Assembly (NCBI RefSeq): GCF_900142925.1
Contig: NZ_FRCN01000011.1
Coordinates: forward strand, 287,979-351,978
Origin: Chitinophaga sp. CF418
Lineage (GTDB): Bacteria > Bacteroidota > Bacteroidia > Chitinophagales > Chitinophagaceae
Direction of reading: 5' to 3'
DNA length: 64,000 nt
Part shown: one piece after another, positions 43,990 through 53,533 of the stretch
Numbering within the stretch: the stretch's first letter is position 1
Layout of the letters: every line of letters starts with the position of its first letter
Notes under the pieces: generated by a model
Told to the model about the DNA's origin: nothing
Seen by the model: only the letters and a program-made list of their open reading frames with translations
Databases searched by the model: none
Position numbers and translations under genes: made by a program

Positions 43990-46475
43990 TCTGCTCCCTG
44001 TAAAGTATATACGCTACCGGCGCTTGTCTTCAGGGCATATGGGTAACCGGCGGATGGATCTTTCGGTTTCATCGGCGCCAGTTGTGCATTACCTGTGGCT
44101 TTCAGACGATTTTTTGATACGAGGTAACAGGTGCCTGCTCTTGTTGCATGCACTGTTACTTTAGTGATCTTCCCATCTTTCCAGCTCATGTCAATCGTAT
44201 GGCCATCAAAAGCCAGTAAGCCTTTTACTTCGCCACTGGTCCAGCTATCAGGAAGAGCAGGCAGCAAATGTATAGCATTTGATTGTCCGTTCAGCAACAT
44301 TTGTGCGATACCGGAAGTTCCGCCGAAATTACCATCTATCTGGAAAGGCGGATGTGCACAAAACAGGTTGGCATAAGTACCGCCTGCATCATGCATATCG
44401 ATAGAACCTTTACCGGTGAGGGTCAGCAGCTCCCGCAATAACTTATACGCATGATTGCCATCTTCCAATCTCGCCCAGGTATTGATCTTCCATGCCTTGC
44501 TCCAACCGGTGCCACCATCACCTCTGATCTCCAGTGTGCGCTTAGCTGCATTGGCCAGTTCCGGTGTTGCTGATGGAGAGATCTGATCTCCCGGGAAGAG
44601 GCCATACAGGTGTGAAATATGACGATGCTCTACCTCAGCAGAAGCCCAGTCTTTATACCATTCCTGTAAGCTGCCATCTTTCCCCGTCTTAAACGGATAA
44701 AGACGATCGGCAGCGATCTGTAAAGAATCGCGCAGCGCATTATCTACCTGCAATACTTCACCGGCTTTGATCACATTATTGAACAGTTCACGAATGATCG
44801 TCATGTCCATCGTACTGGCAACTGATACTGCTTCCCGCGTCCCGTTTTCCAATACGAACATATTCTCCGGAGAAGTAGCCGGAGCAGTAACAAGATATCC
44901 GGAAGCCGGATCTTTTACCAACCAGTCCAGGCTGAAAAGCGCCGCTGACTTCATGATAGGATATGCCGTATCGCGCAGGAACTGTACATCGCCTGTATAA
45001 CGATAATGCTGCCAGAGGAACTGACATAACCAGTTACCTCCCATCATCCAGTTAGCCCATTGCGGATCTCCTCTGCCGGTATCACCCACCGGATTGGAGA
45101 TTGCCCATATGTCCGTATTATGATGTGCTACCCATCCGCGGGCATTATAAAAATTGCGTGCAGTATGCTGACCAGTTGCTGACAGTTCCTTCAGTAACTG
45201 GTATAGTGGCTTTTGCATTTCCATCAGGTTACACACCTCTGCCGGCCAGTAATTCATTTCTGTGTTGATGTTGATGGTATAGTTCGAGCTCCAGGGAGCG
45301 CGTAGTTCTTTATTCCAGATACCCTGCAGATTAGCAGGAGCGGCCTTTGTACGGGAACTGGAGATCAGCAGATAACGGCCAAACTGGAAATAAAGGCTTT
45401 CCAATGTCGCATCCTTCCCTCCTGCTGTATAACGCCGCAGTCTTTCATCTGTAGGCAATGTACTCCGATCAGCTCCTTCAAGTTGCAAGACTACTCTGTT
45501 AAAGAAAGCATGATAATCCTGCTCATGACGTTTCAACAGATTGTCATAAGATAATGCAGCCGCCTTTTTGAGATATCCGTCAACCAGCGCTTTTTCATCC
45601 AGACCTTCACTGTCCGGGCATTTATCATAACCATTAAAACTTGTAGCTGCCGTCAGTAACAATGTAACTTCCGTTGCATTCCTTACTGTGATACCGGAAG
45701 TATCTGTTGTAATGCTGCCATCAGGACTAACAGCACGCATACGCAGTTCATAACGCATACCATTGCAGCTACCGGGAGCCTCGTATTTAATAGGCTCTTT
45801 GTTGTAGCCTACATAGCTAGGGTCTGCATGAGAAGGCGCTTTACCTCTCATTGCAATCTCTTTTTTACCGGTCACTACATTACTGTATCTCAGCTGACTG
45901 GAAGTGGATGCGGTAAAGTTTAACTGACCTTTCTTACTAGCTTTAAGACGAATTACGATCACCTGATCGGGTGCTGAGATGAACATTTCACGGGAATAGG
46001 TAACACCCCCACTGATGAAACGGGTCACAGCTTTCGCATCTGCAATATTCAGATCGCGGTAGTACTGACTTACAGCTGTATCCTTCAGCTGCTGCCGGAT
46101 GCGCACATCGCCTAATGGCAGGAAAGACTGGGAATAGGCACCCTGCATCTTCCGTAAAATACTATCCGCTTCATGATACTTTTCTTTGAACAACGCATCT
46201 CTCACTGCAGGTAAATATTTAACTGCACCGGGATTAATGTTGTTATTAACGGGTCCGCCGGACCATAAAGTAGCTTCATTGAGTTGCATTAACTCTTCAC
46301 TGGTACCACCAAATACCATAGCTCCCAGTCTGCCATTACCTAATGGTAAAGCCTGAGACCATTCTATAGCTGGTTCCTTATACCAGAGTTTCAGCTTGTT
46401 AACGGGTTGCTGCGCCCGTAAATGACCTGTTCCTGCAAAAAGCAAAGACAGCAAAAAGAGACCTGTTCTGTTCAT
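43986..46475 (-). CDS. GH95 alpha-L-fucosidase
   Basis: 829-aa exported glycoside hydrolase family 95 enzyme. Signal peptide MNRTGLFLLSLLFAGTGHLRAQ. N-terminal GH95 domain: KLWYKEPAIEWSQALPLGNGRLGAMVFGGTSEELMQLNEATLWSGGP in pieces, at residues ~28-85; the catalytic alpha/alpha barrel with NYTININTEMNYWPAE (Asn pair of the family) at about 395-410, PVGDTGRGDPQWANWMMGGNW, and SPSATPELANAAKRTL; C-terminal region with DFDGHTI-like strands. GH95 members cleave alpha-1,2-fucosyl (sometimes alpha-galactosyl) linkages, including xyloglucan fucose in plants. It runs divergent to the hybrid sensor at 46900 and is followed by the ATP-grasp gene with overlap. Confidence 0.95.
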   Translation of the reverse strand: MNRTGLFLLSLLFAGTGHLRAQQPVNKLKLWYKEPAIEWSQALPLGNGRLGAMVFGGTSEELMQLNEATLWSGGPVNNNINPGAVKYLPAVRDALFKEKYHEADSILRKMQGAYSQSFLPLGDVRIRQQLKDTAVSQYYRDLNIADAKAVTRFISGGVTYSREMFISAPDQVIVIRLKASKKGQLNFTASTSSQLRYSNVVTGKKEIAMRGKAPSHADPSYVGYNKEPIKYEAPGSCNGMRYELRMRAVSPDGSITTDTSGITVRNATEVTLLLTAATSFNGYDKCPDSEGLDEKALVDGYLKKAAALSYDNLLKRHEQDYHAFFNRVVLQLEGADRSTLPTDERLRRYTAGGKDATLESLYFQFGRYLLISSSRTKAAPANLQGIWNKELRAPWSSNYTININTEMNYWPAEVCNLMEMQKPLYQLLKELSATGQHTARNFYNARGWVAHHNTDIWAISNPVGDTGRGDPQWANWMMGGNWLCQFLWQHYRYTGDVQFLRDTAYPIMKSAALFSLDWLVKDPASGYLVTAPATSPENMFVLENGTREAVSVASTMDMTIIRELFNNVIKAGEVLQVDNALRDSLQIAADRLYPFKTGKDGSLQEWYKDWASAEVEHRHISHLYGLFPGDQISPSATPELANAAKRTLEIRGDGGTGWSKAWKINTWARLEDGNHAYKLLRELLTLTGKGSIDMHDAGGTYANLFCAHPPFQIDGNFGGTSGIAQMLLNGQSNAIHLLPALPDSWTSGEVKGLLAFDGHTIDMSWKDGKITKVTVHATRAGTCYLVSKNRLKATGNAQLAPMKPKDPSAGYPYALKTSAGSVYTLQGAE

Positions 46476-46565
46476 ACACGTGAAAAAATAAAATTATTGT
46501 CGAATTAACAAGTTCTACTTTTTTAGCACGAAATGCAAACGATTGCGAAAAAAAGCGGGGAAACC

Positions 46566-46597
46566 TTTGGTTATCACTCATAGGGATATTACATTTG
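46566..46597 (+). promoter_or_regulatory. Strong-consensus promoter between GH95 and the hybrid sensor
   Basis: TTTG at 46566-46569, 20-base spacer, TACATTTG at 46590-46597: exact in both elements. It points to the plus strand, 300 bases before the sensor gene, and precedes the hairpin terminator at 46801. Confidence 0.6.
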
Positions 46598-46602
46598 TTG
46601 TG

Positions 46603-46833
46603 TCAATCATATATTACCGGGATCGGATATTAGTTACCTCCAGCTCAAGTGAATGAATGAAATCATCCCGGAAAATGCTGATCAGCCAATATAAGCTCAT
46701 ACATCCAGCGAAAATTTCATCATAAAGAAATAAAAAAGTATTATAAGCAAGACGCTAAACTTTTTATGGACCTGAGTACCATAACGTGGAATTTTAGCAC
46801 AAAGGTCGAATTCTTTCGACCTTTCTTTTTTTA
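46603..46833 (+). ncRNA. Putative ~230-nt transcript (small RNA or leader)
   Basis: Bounded by the promoter at 46566-46597 and the intrinsic terminator at 46801-46833. Within it, only short ORFs occur, for example an ATG at 46657 with 22 codons and one at 46653 with 13 codons. If the terminator works, this is an independent small RNA; if it reads through, it is the 5' leader of the hybrid sensor gene and might contain an attenuator. Prediction by signals only. Confidence 0.35.
46801..46833 (+). terminator. Perfect 10-bp hairpin terminator between divergent genes
   Basis: AAAGGTCGAA at 46801-46810, loop TTCT, TTCGACCTTT at 46815-46824, then CTTTTTTTTATTT. No gene lies upstream of it on the plus strand. 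Confidence 0.85.
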
Positions 46834-46899
46834 TTTACCTGAGAGAGTCTATATTGTAGAACATACATTTAAAATTCTATATCCGCGTTAATTACACAA

Positions 46900-49800
46900 G
46901 TGGACAAAAAACTATTTATTCTATTCCTGCTGGTATTCCTGCCCGCCTTACTGAGAGGACAAACAAGCGCGTCACAATATCAGCTGACCAGGATAGATAT
47001 TACACAGGGACTTTCAGCTAACCAGGTCAATTGCATCCTGAAGGACAGTCGCGGGTTCATGTGGTTTGGCACCATGTCGGGCCTGAACCGCTACGACGGC
47101 TACAATTTCAAGGTATTCCGCCAGGCCCTCAGCGATTCCACCACCCTTTCCGATAACTTTATCAGCAGTCTCATGGAAGGCCCCGATGGCCTGCTATGGA
47201 TTACAAACCGTAATGGTCAGAACATCTATCATCCTGATAAAGGGAACTTCCAGCGGGACATCCGGCCGGTGCTCAGGCAGTACGGAATTCCCGGCGACTC
47301 CGTTAGCCAGATTCTGAAAGACAAGACAGGTATCTACTGGTTTGTTGTACCCAGGAATGGTCTATTTGGTTATACACCTGCTTCACATAAAACAGCAAAG
47401 ATCCACTTTAAAGCAACGGAGAATAGTCCCGTTGCAACCCTTGCTGAAGACTCCGCCGGCAATATCTGGATACTGCATGCAAATGGGCTCCTGCAAAGAA
47501 TGGATGGCCGCAGTCACCAGATCGTTTACCAGGTGCAGATGCCGGAACAGGACGGCAGCAGCAAGCAGCAGGACTACCAGATGATGGCCGACAATGACAA
47601 CGATCTCTGGATCTTCAGCAATTCTGATATACAGGGTATTTACTATTATAATCAGCGTCAGGCCACCTTTACGCATTATAACCAGAATACCGGTACAATA
47701 AGGCTCAACACAAATATTGTACGCGGTGTAGTACAGGATAACCAGGGCCTGATATGGATAGGCACAGATCATGGAGGATTGAATATCATCGATAAACAAA
47801 AGCAATCCATACAGTACCTCCTCAATAATAGTGAAAATCCTAAAAGCCTGAGTCAAAATAGTATCAATGCCTTGTACCGTGATAACTCCGGTATCATCTG
47901 GATTGGTACTTATAAGAAAGGTATCTGCTATTATCACGAGAATATTGTCAAGTTCCCTTTATACCAGCACCAGGTATTTGCAGCCAACAGTCTTCCTTAT
48001 GATGACGTTAACCGTTTTGCGGAAGATGCGAAAGGTAATCTCTGGATCGGTACCAATGGTGGCGGCTTGATCTACTTCGACCGCCAGCACAATACCTATA
48101 AACAGTACCTGCACGAAGCCGGCAATCCCAATACGCCCAGCGGGAATGTGATCGTGAGCCTCTGGATAGATCGTACGCAGAAATTGTGGATCGGTTCATA
48201 TTTCGGCGGACTGGATTGTTTTGACGGCAGCCGTTTTATCCATTATAAAAATGATCCCGCTGATCCCAATAGCCTCAGTGATAACAGCGTCTGGGAGATC
48301 TACGAAGATAGTCATCAGCGCCTGTGGGTAGGTACATTAGGCGGAGGATTGAACATACTTGACAGGACTACCGGCAAGTTCCAGCGTTTTGTCAACGGAG
48401 TGTCCAACACCATGCGATCACCGTATGTAGCTGCCATACTGGAAGACAGGGCCGGCAACATCTGGATAGGCACTGCCGATGGTATGGACGTCATGAACAA
48501 AACAGGTAAGTTCACGCACTATGGTACCATTGACAAGCAACCCGATGGGCTGAGCAATAAGAACGTCATCTGTCTCTTTGAAGACAGCCGCGGGCTGATA
48601 TGGATAGGTACCCGTGAAGGATTAAACCTGTATGATCCTGCAACGAAAAAGATACGCATCCTGAGAAGAGAAGATGGGTTACCCGACAATACGGTACTGA
48701 ACATCCTGGAAGCGAAGGATAAAACGCTATGGATGAGTACCGCCAATGGCATATCTAATCTCAGTGTACAAGGGCAATCCGCGGGGTATACCTTTCACTT
48801 CAAGAATTATGATGAATCAGACGGATTACAGGGAAGAGAGTTCAATGAAAATGCTGCCCTAAAAACCAGCAAGGGGGAACTGGTCTTCGGGGGAGGTAAT
48901 GGTTTCAACCTCTTCTACCCGCATTCCATTGCTATCAATCAGAATGTGCCGCCCATCGTATTCACCGACTTCCAGATCTTTAATAAAAGTATGGCGCCGG
49001 GAGAAACCATCAACGGGCGTATATTGTTGCAGCAATCTATCACACAGACGCAAAAGATTACATTAAAATACAGGGAGAATGTATTCTCCATTTCCTTTGC
49101 AGCGTTGAACTTTTTTCATCCGGAGAAGAACCAGTATGCCTACATGCTGGAAGGCTTCAACAATGAATGGTTGACAGCGGATGGCAATCTGCGCAAGGCT
49201 ACCTACACCAACCTCGATCCGGGCGATTATACCTTCCGCGTCAAAGCATCCAACAATGACGGCGTATGGACACCCGCTCCGGTGGAATTACATATTACTA
49301 TACTGCCTCCATTCTGGAGAACGCCGCTGGCATTTATCCTGTATGCGCTGCTCATTATAGGAGCGCTGATACTGGCCAGAAGGATTGTATTGGAAAGGGA
49401 AAGACTACGCGCCCGCATTGAGCAGGAGAAACAGGAAGCGCAGCGTATACATGAACTGGATGCATTAAAGATCCGCTTCTTCACGAATGTCAGTCATGAA
49501 TTCCGGACGCCCCTGAGCCTGATCATCACACCACTGGAAAAGATACTGGGTAAGGGACTGGAGAATAATCTACAGCAACAGCTGGTGCTGGTGCAACGCA
49601 ATGCACGCCGCCTGCTCAACCTCGTAAATCAGCTGCTTGATTTCCGTAAGATGGAAGTACAGGAGATCAAGCTGTACACCAGTGAAGGGGATATTGTTGC
49701 ATTCATAAAAGAGCTGACCACCTCCTTCTCCGACCTGTCGGAAAAGAAGCAGATACACCTGGACTTTCATAGCAGCATCAGGGAACTAAACATGTTATAT

Positions 49801-50985
49801 GATCCGGACAAGATAGAAAAAATCATCTTTAACCTGTTGAGTAATGCGTTTAAATTCACCCCCGAACAGGGAAATATTTCTGTGGATGTGCAACTGCAAC
49901 ATGGGTCGGTGTTGGCCATTATAGTCAAGGATACAGGTATCGGCATTCCTTTGGAACAACAGGAGCGGATCTTCGAAAGGTTCTTCCAACACGACATTCC
50001 AGGCTCTATGGTCAACCAGGGCAGTGGTATTGGTCTGAGCATCACGCGTGAGTTTGTGAAGCTGCATGGCGGCACCATCTCTGTTGACAGCGCACCCGGT
50101 ATGGGTAGTTGCTTTACTATTCTGCTGCCAGTACAGGGAATATCCGGCAAGGCTGTCACTACCGCGCCGGAAACAACAGCGATCATGTCTGCTGCTCCTG
50201 TCACAGAGACTACCCCTGTGACGTATACCGGTAAGAAACCGGTGCTGTTACTGATAGAAGATAGTGAAGATTTCAGGTTCTATCTCAAGGATAACCTGAG
50301 TGTTCATTTTCATATCATTGATGCACCCAATGGGCAGGTAGGATGGAATATACTGCAGCAAACAATTCCCAACCTGGTAGTGAGCGATGTGAACATGCCT
50401 GAAATGGATGGCCTGGAGCTTTGTCGCCGGATACGGCAGCAGCAACGCCTGGCACATTTACCTGTCATACTGCTCACAGCGCGTGCTTCAGAAGAAGATC
50501 AGCTGGAAGCGCTGGATAACGGCGCTACAGACTACATCACCAAACCATTTAACTATGAGGTGTTGTTGTCGCGCATCCGTAATATCATTACGCAACAGGC
50601 ATCGCTGAAGAAAACTTTCCAGCAGCATATTGACGCACATCCGGAAGAAATAGCCATCTCTTCACAGGATGAGCTGTTTATTCAGCAGGCTTTACAGATC
50701 GTGGAAAAGAATATCTCCAATCCGGATTTCTCCGTAGAAGAATTAAGCCGCGAACTGCATATGAGCCGGGTATCTGCGTATAAAAAACTGTTATCCATTA
50801 CAGGGAAAACACCGCTTGAATTTATACGCTCCATCCGTCTGAAAAGGGCAGCTCAATTACTGGGCAAAAGCCAGTTGACGGTAGCAGAGGTAGCGTATGA
50901 AGTAGGATTCAATAATCCTAAGTATTTTGCGAAATATTTCAAACTGGAATACGGCATACTGCCTTCAGCATATAAGAACACTTAA
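46900..50985 (+). CDS. Hybrid two-component regulator with Reg_prop propeller and AraC output
   Basis: 1361-aa one-protein signalling system, start GTG at 46900 giving signal peptide MDKKLFILFLLVFLPALLRGQ. Periplasmic two-bladed propeller set (repeated LWIGT/LNRYDGYNF units from ~25 to ~640), a Y_Y_Y domain (about 700-790), one membrane helix (about 808-826), HisKA with His866 in VSHEFRTPLS, HATPase with N-box NLLSNAFKF (about 978) and G-boxes DTGIGIPL, a receiver domain with Asp1163 in VSDVNMPEMDG, and a C-terminal AraC HTH (about 1255-1361, SRELHMSRVSAYKKLLSITGKTPLEFIRSIRL in pieces). It senses an oligosaccharide in the periplasm and activates its PUL. GH95 lies divergently; SusCD genes lie 6 kb downstream on the same strand. 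Confidence 0.96.
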   Translation: MDKKLFILFLLVFLPALLRGQTSASQYQLTRIDITQGLSANQVNCILKDSRGFMWFGTMSGLNRYDGYNFKVFRQALSDSTTLSDNFISSLMEGPDGLLWITNRNGQNIYHPDKGNFQRDIRPVLRQYGIPGDSVSQILKDKTGIYWFVVPRNGLFGYTPASHKTAKIHFKATENSPVATLAEDSAGNIWILHANGLLQRMDGRSHQIVYQVQMPEQDGSSKQQDYQMMADNDNDLWIFSNSDIQGIYYYNQRQATFTHYNQNTGTIRLNTNIVRGVVQDNQGLIWIGTDHGGLNIIDKQKQSIQYLLNNSENPKSLSQNSINALYRDNSGIIWIGTYKKGICYYHENIVKFPLYQHQVFAANSLPYDDVNRFAEDAKGNLWIGTNGGGLIYFDRQHNTYKQYLHEAGNPNTPSGNVIVSLWIDRTQKLWIGSYFGGLDCFDGSRFIHYKNDPADPNSLSDNSVWEIYEDSHQRLWVGTLGGGLNILDRTTGKFQRFVNGVSNTMRSPYVAAILEDRAGNIWIGTADGMDVMNKTGKFTHYGTIDKQPDGLSNKNVICLFEDSRGLIWIGTREGLNLYDPATKKIRILRREDGLPDNTVLNILEAKDKTLWMSTANGISNLSVQGQSAGYTFHFKNYDESDGLQGREFNENAALKTSKGELVFGGGNGFNLFYPHSIAINQNVPPIVFTDFQIFNKSMAPGETINGRILLQQSITQTQKITLKYRENVFSISFAALNFFHPEKNQYAYMLEGFNNEWLTADGNLRKATYTNLDPGDYTFRVKASNNDGVWTPAPVELHITILPPFWRTPLAFILYALLIIGALILARRIVLERERLRARIEQEKQEAQRIHELDALKIRFFTNVSHEFRTPLSLIITPLEKILGKGLENNLQQQLVLVQRNARRLLNLVNQLLDFRKMEVQEIKLYTSEGDIVAFIKELTTSFSDLSEKKQIHLDFHSSIRELNMLYDPDKIEKIIFNLLSNAFKFTPEQGNISVDVQLQHGSVLAIIVKDTGIGIPLEQQERIFERFFQHDIPGSMVNQGSGIGLSITREFVKLHGGTISVDSAPGMGSCFTILLPVQGISGKAVTTAPETTAIMSAAPVTETTPVTYTGKKPVLLLIEDSEDFRFYLKDNLSVHFHIIDAPNGQVGWNILQQTIPNLVVSDVNMPEMDGLELCRRIRQQQRLAHLPVILLTARASEEDQLEALDNGATDYITKPFNYEVLLSRIRNIITQQASLKKTFQQHIDAHPEEIAISSQDELFIQQALQIVEKNISNPDFSVEELSRELHMSRVSAYKKLLSITGKTPLEFIRSIRLKRAAQLLGKSQLTVAEVAYEVGFNNPKYFAKYFKLEYGILPSAYKNT

Positions 50986-50996
50986 AACCGACTTCT

Positions 50997-51560
50997 ATGC
51001 AAGCATTTCTCAACAAACTGGACAATCATCTGGCAGCTAAAAGGGCGGCTTATTATGCTACTTTACAACCGGGACTTTCGACGGAAGAAATAGCCGCACT
51101 TGAAAAGGAATTTAATGTAACGATTCCCGCAGATCTTCGGGCATTATATCAGTGGAAGAACGGACAGCGTGATAATTCTTATGAGGCATTTGTCAATAAT
51201 TCCATGTTCCTGTCGCTGGAGCATGCCTTGGCCACAGCAAAGGAACATACATCCATGATAGGTTTTGACTTCGAGCTGGAGAACTGGTGGCATCCCGCAT
51301 GGATACCAGTCTTTGATAATGGTGGCGGCGATTGTATCTGTTATGATACTGCAGGTGTGTTTACCGGCATCAGGGGACAAATTATTGAATTCTGGCATGC
51401 CGATAATGACAGGAACACCATCGCACCGGATCTTACCACGTTTATCATTTCCCTTAATCACCTGTATGATACTACTGCTGCAGCAGATTTCGATGAATAC
51501 TTTGAAGTGAAAGCGCCTGATGGCTATCCGAAGGGTAATTATGCAGGAGAAGCTGAATGA
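50997..51560 (+). CDS. SMI1/KNR4-type SUKH-domain protein
   Basis: 187-aa protein with a SUKH (SMI1/KNR4) fold: TEEIAALEKEFNVTIPADLRALYQWKNGQ (about 27-57), SLEHALATAKEH, NWWHPAWIPVFDNGGGDCICYDTAG, and GQIIEFWHADNDRNTIAPDLTTFI. SUKH proteins are often immunity proteins against contact-dependent toxins, but many are single housekeeping genes. It begins 11 bases after the sensor stop codon and is therefore probably in its transcript. The stop at 51558-51560 immediately meets the convergent gene. Immunity role is an inference not supported by a toxin partner here. Confidence 0.9.
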   Translation: MQAFLNKLDNHLAAKRAAYYATLQPGLSTEEIAALEKEFNVTIPADLRALYQWKNGQRDNSYEAFVNNSMFLSLEHALATAKEHTSMIGFDFELENWWHPAWIPVFDNGGGDCICYDTAGVFTGIRGQIIEFWHADNDRNTIAPDLTTFIISLNHLYDTTAAADFDEYFEVKAPDGYPKGNYAGEAE

Positions 51561-52637
51561 TCAGAAAAGCGTTTCAGGGAGATCATAAGTCCTTACTTCG
51601 CCGGAGTTATGCGTCAATAATAACTGACGTTGCTTAGTCAGTGCAACAGTAACAATCTCTCCTGCGTACTCAATCACTTCTTTGGGATTAGTAGTAGGCC
51701 GGCCGTCAAGGTCGTAGGCCCTGATCTCACAGCCTTCAGGGATGAGCTCTCCGGTGCAACGTAAACTCTTCCTGTCTATCAGTAATAACCTGCCAAAGCG
51801 TGTAAATGCAAGCAGTGTTTTATCGTTCACATACAATACTACATATTCAACACTGTCGCTATCGTCCGTAGTCGGGTATTCATTTCTCTCAGCGAACAAT
51901 TCGTTACTTTCCAGGATAGCTGTCTTTTTTATTTCAGGAAAAGAGAACAAGCCGATTCCATCTTCATGATGGGGAGCTGTTACAAATTCTTTTCCGTCAG
52001 GAGAAAAGCTTCCCATGATCTTGTCATGGCATTCGGATATTTCTTCGCAGCTGATCTTCCCGTCCTCCAATCTCACCCGGTAGAATAAACTGGCATCCTG
52101 TCCGGCAGCGGCCTCGATGATCATCGCTTTATTATCAGGCGTATCGTAGAACATGTAGTTGTAATCCTGGTTTCCATCCATCATCCAGGTATCTGCAACT
52201 TTATAATCACATGCTCTTACTGCATATAAGATATCATTCTCCAGGGCAGAACTGCCTGGTATAATAAACCAGATCAGTTGTCCGTCGGATGAAAAAGCGC
52301 AGGGCGACCCGAGGAACTTACCCCATGGCTCATGCGGAAATGCCCACAACAAATTAGCGTCGAGGTCTAGTATGCGTATGGTCTCATTGCCTGAAAGGGC
52401 CATCATCTTTCCATCCGGGCTCGCAGTGATCATGCAGTTGACGTAGTTGATCGTCTGTGCCTGCAGGTCTTTCTTCCATACCTGATTGAATGAACTATCC
52501 AGCCGGATAACGTGTGGATCTTTATTAAAATTAAGCAGGTAGCCGCCATCAGCCAGCTCTGTTATACAGATGGGATTAGCTTCCAATGCTAACCGTTGAT
52601 GGATATTGAGTGGTATTTGTGTAAATGTATTTCCCAT
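51561..52637 (-). CDS. WD40/propeller-like protein, 358 aa, cytoplasmic
   Basis: Repeated beta-propeller blades are visible (e.g. MITASPDGKMMALSGNETIRILDLDANLLWAF in pieces, SPCAFSSDGQLIWFI, SFSPDGKEFVTAPHHEDGIGLFSFPE, LLAFTRFGRLLLIDRKSLRCTGELIP), about six to seven in all. No signal peptide. Protein-protein scaffold by family analogy; no catalytic residues can be named. The gene abuts the convergent SUKH gene with no spacer. Neither the substrate nor partner is known; it might interact with the SUKH protein. Confidence 0.8.
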   Translation of the reverse strand: MGNTFTQIPLNIHQRLALEANPICITELADGGYLLNFNKDPHVIRLDSSFNQVWKKDLQAQTINYVNCMITASPDGKMMALSGNETIRILDLDANLLWAFPHEPWGKFLGSPCAFSSDGQLIWFIIPGSSALENDILYAVRACDYKVADTWMMDGNQDYNYMFYDTPDNKAMIIEAAAGQDASLFYRVRLEDGKISCEEISECHDKIMGSFSPDGKEFVTAPHHEDGIGLFSFPEIKKTAILESNELFAERNEYPTTDDSDSVEYVVLYVNDKTLLAFTRFGRLLLIDRKSLRCTGELIPEGCEIRAYDLDGRPTTNPKEVIEYAGEIVTVALTKQRQLLLTHNSGEVRTYDLPETLF

Positions 52638-52773
52638 ATCTCGCGGTAACGCAAATTAATGGTAATATTCGATATTTTACGGCTCAGCATGGTACATCAC
52701 ATGAAATTAATACTGTCCGAATTCCCCCTTTAAGATGTCCTCTTCACACCGCTTTCGTACAGATTTCTAAGGG

Positions 52774-52781
52774 TAAGTTTG
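52774..52781 (+). promoter_or_regulatory. -7 promoter box of the VOC gene
   Basis: TAAGTTTG, exact -7 match, 30 bases before the ATG at 52812. The -33 position is only TTTC with a 17-base spacer. Confidence 0.4.
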
Positions 52782-52811
52782 TTGCATCAACACACCTCAA
52801 AAATTACTGTT

Positions 52812-53282
52812 ATGCAAAAGATCACTCCTTTCTTATGGTTCGATACCCAGGCGGAAGAGGCAGCAAAGCTGTATACTTCCCTGTTTAAAAATTCATCTAT
52901 CGGAAAGATCAGCCGTTATCCTCCCGGTGTTCCCGGACAGGAAGGGAAAGTAATGACGGTAGAGTTCAGGCTGGACGGACAGGATTTCATTGCTATGAAT
53001 GGTGGACCTCATTTTTCTTTTACACCTGCAGTGTCTATGTTCATCAAATGTGAAACGCAGGAAGAAGTGGATAGACTGTGGGATGCCCTTACTGAAGGCG
53101 GCACTGAAGACAGATGCGGATGGCTGAAGGATAAATTCGGCTTATCCTGGCAGGTTGTGCCAAACGGTTTGCAGGAATTACTGCAGGATAAAGATCCCGG
53201 CAGGGCTCAAAGAGCTGTCACTGCAATGATGCAGATGCAGAAACTGGATATTGGGGTGCTGGAAGAAGCGGCAGCGGGATGA
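52812..53282 (+). CDS. VOC-family protein (PhnB/3-demethylubiquinone-type)
   Basis: 156-aa cytoplasmic vicinal-oxygen-chelate protein: QKITPFLWFDTQAEEAAKLYTSLFKNSSIGKISRYP in pieces, GQDFIAMNGGPHFSFTPAVSMFIKCETQEEVDRLWDALTEGG, DRCGWLKDKFGLSWQVVP. These are the PhnB-like, 3-demethylubiquinone-9 methyltransferase-like group signatures; the metal ligands are reduced in this group and true function is unknown. ATG at 52812 chosen; the open frame begins upstream at 52779 without family match. Confidence 0.94.
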   Translation: MQKITPFLWFDTQAEEAAKLYTSLFKNSSIGKISRYPPGVPGQEGKVMTVEFRLDGQDFIAMNGGPHFSFTPAVSMFIKCETQEEVDRLWDALTEGGTEDRCGWLKDKFGLSWQVVPNGLQELLQDKDPGRAQRAVTAMMQMQKLDIGVLEEAAAG

Positions 53283-53305
53283 GATGAGATTTTATTTATA
53301 ACATG

Positions 53306-53340
53306 AAAAGCCTGCCGGTTAAGTGGCAGGCTTTTTTTTT
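53306..53340 (+). terminator. Intrinsic terminator of the VOC gene
   Basis: AAAAGCCTGCC / GGCAGGCTTTT, 11-bp perfect stem, loop of 8, and nine T. Confidence 0.92.
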
Positions 53341-53354
53341 AGATTCAAATAAGT

Positions 53355-53522
53355 TTATATCTGTTTCAAAGTCTTTTTTGACTTTGCGGATTTTACAGCT
53401 TTAGCAGCTTTAAATATCCGGGCAGTTCTATTATCATGGTATTTTTTACTGGCCTCAGATCTTTCTTCCTGCACACCAATAAAACCAATTTCATCAAGTT
53501 TATAATAGTTCTTATTACCCAT
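53355..53522 (-). CDS. Small basic protein, 55 aa
   Basis: ATG at 53522, stop at 53355-53357. The product (MGNKNYYKLDEIGFIGVQEE, then SEASKKYHDNRTARIFKAA, ending KTLKQI) is soluble, basic in its second half and partly helical. Not recognised. It lies 11 bases after the stop of another tiny ORF (53534-53686), so the two may form a small operon on the minus strand between the VOC gene and GH31. Confidence 0.5.
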   Translation of the reverse strand: MGNKNYYKLDEIGFIGVQEERSEASKKYHDNRTARIFKAAKAVKSAKSKKTLKQI

Positions 53523-53533
53523 TGAAATAGTCT

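Noticed and set aside
46653..46722. Short ORFs (13 and 22 codons) in the orphan transcript as real genes
   Set aside because: No start-site support or recognisable signal; kept only as a possibility in the small-RNA finding.
50997..51560. SUKH protein as immunity partner of a toxin
   Set aside because: No toxin, secretion marker or Rhs-type gene is in the window, so this is not claimed.
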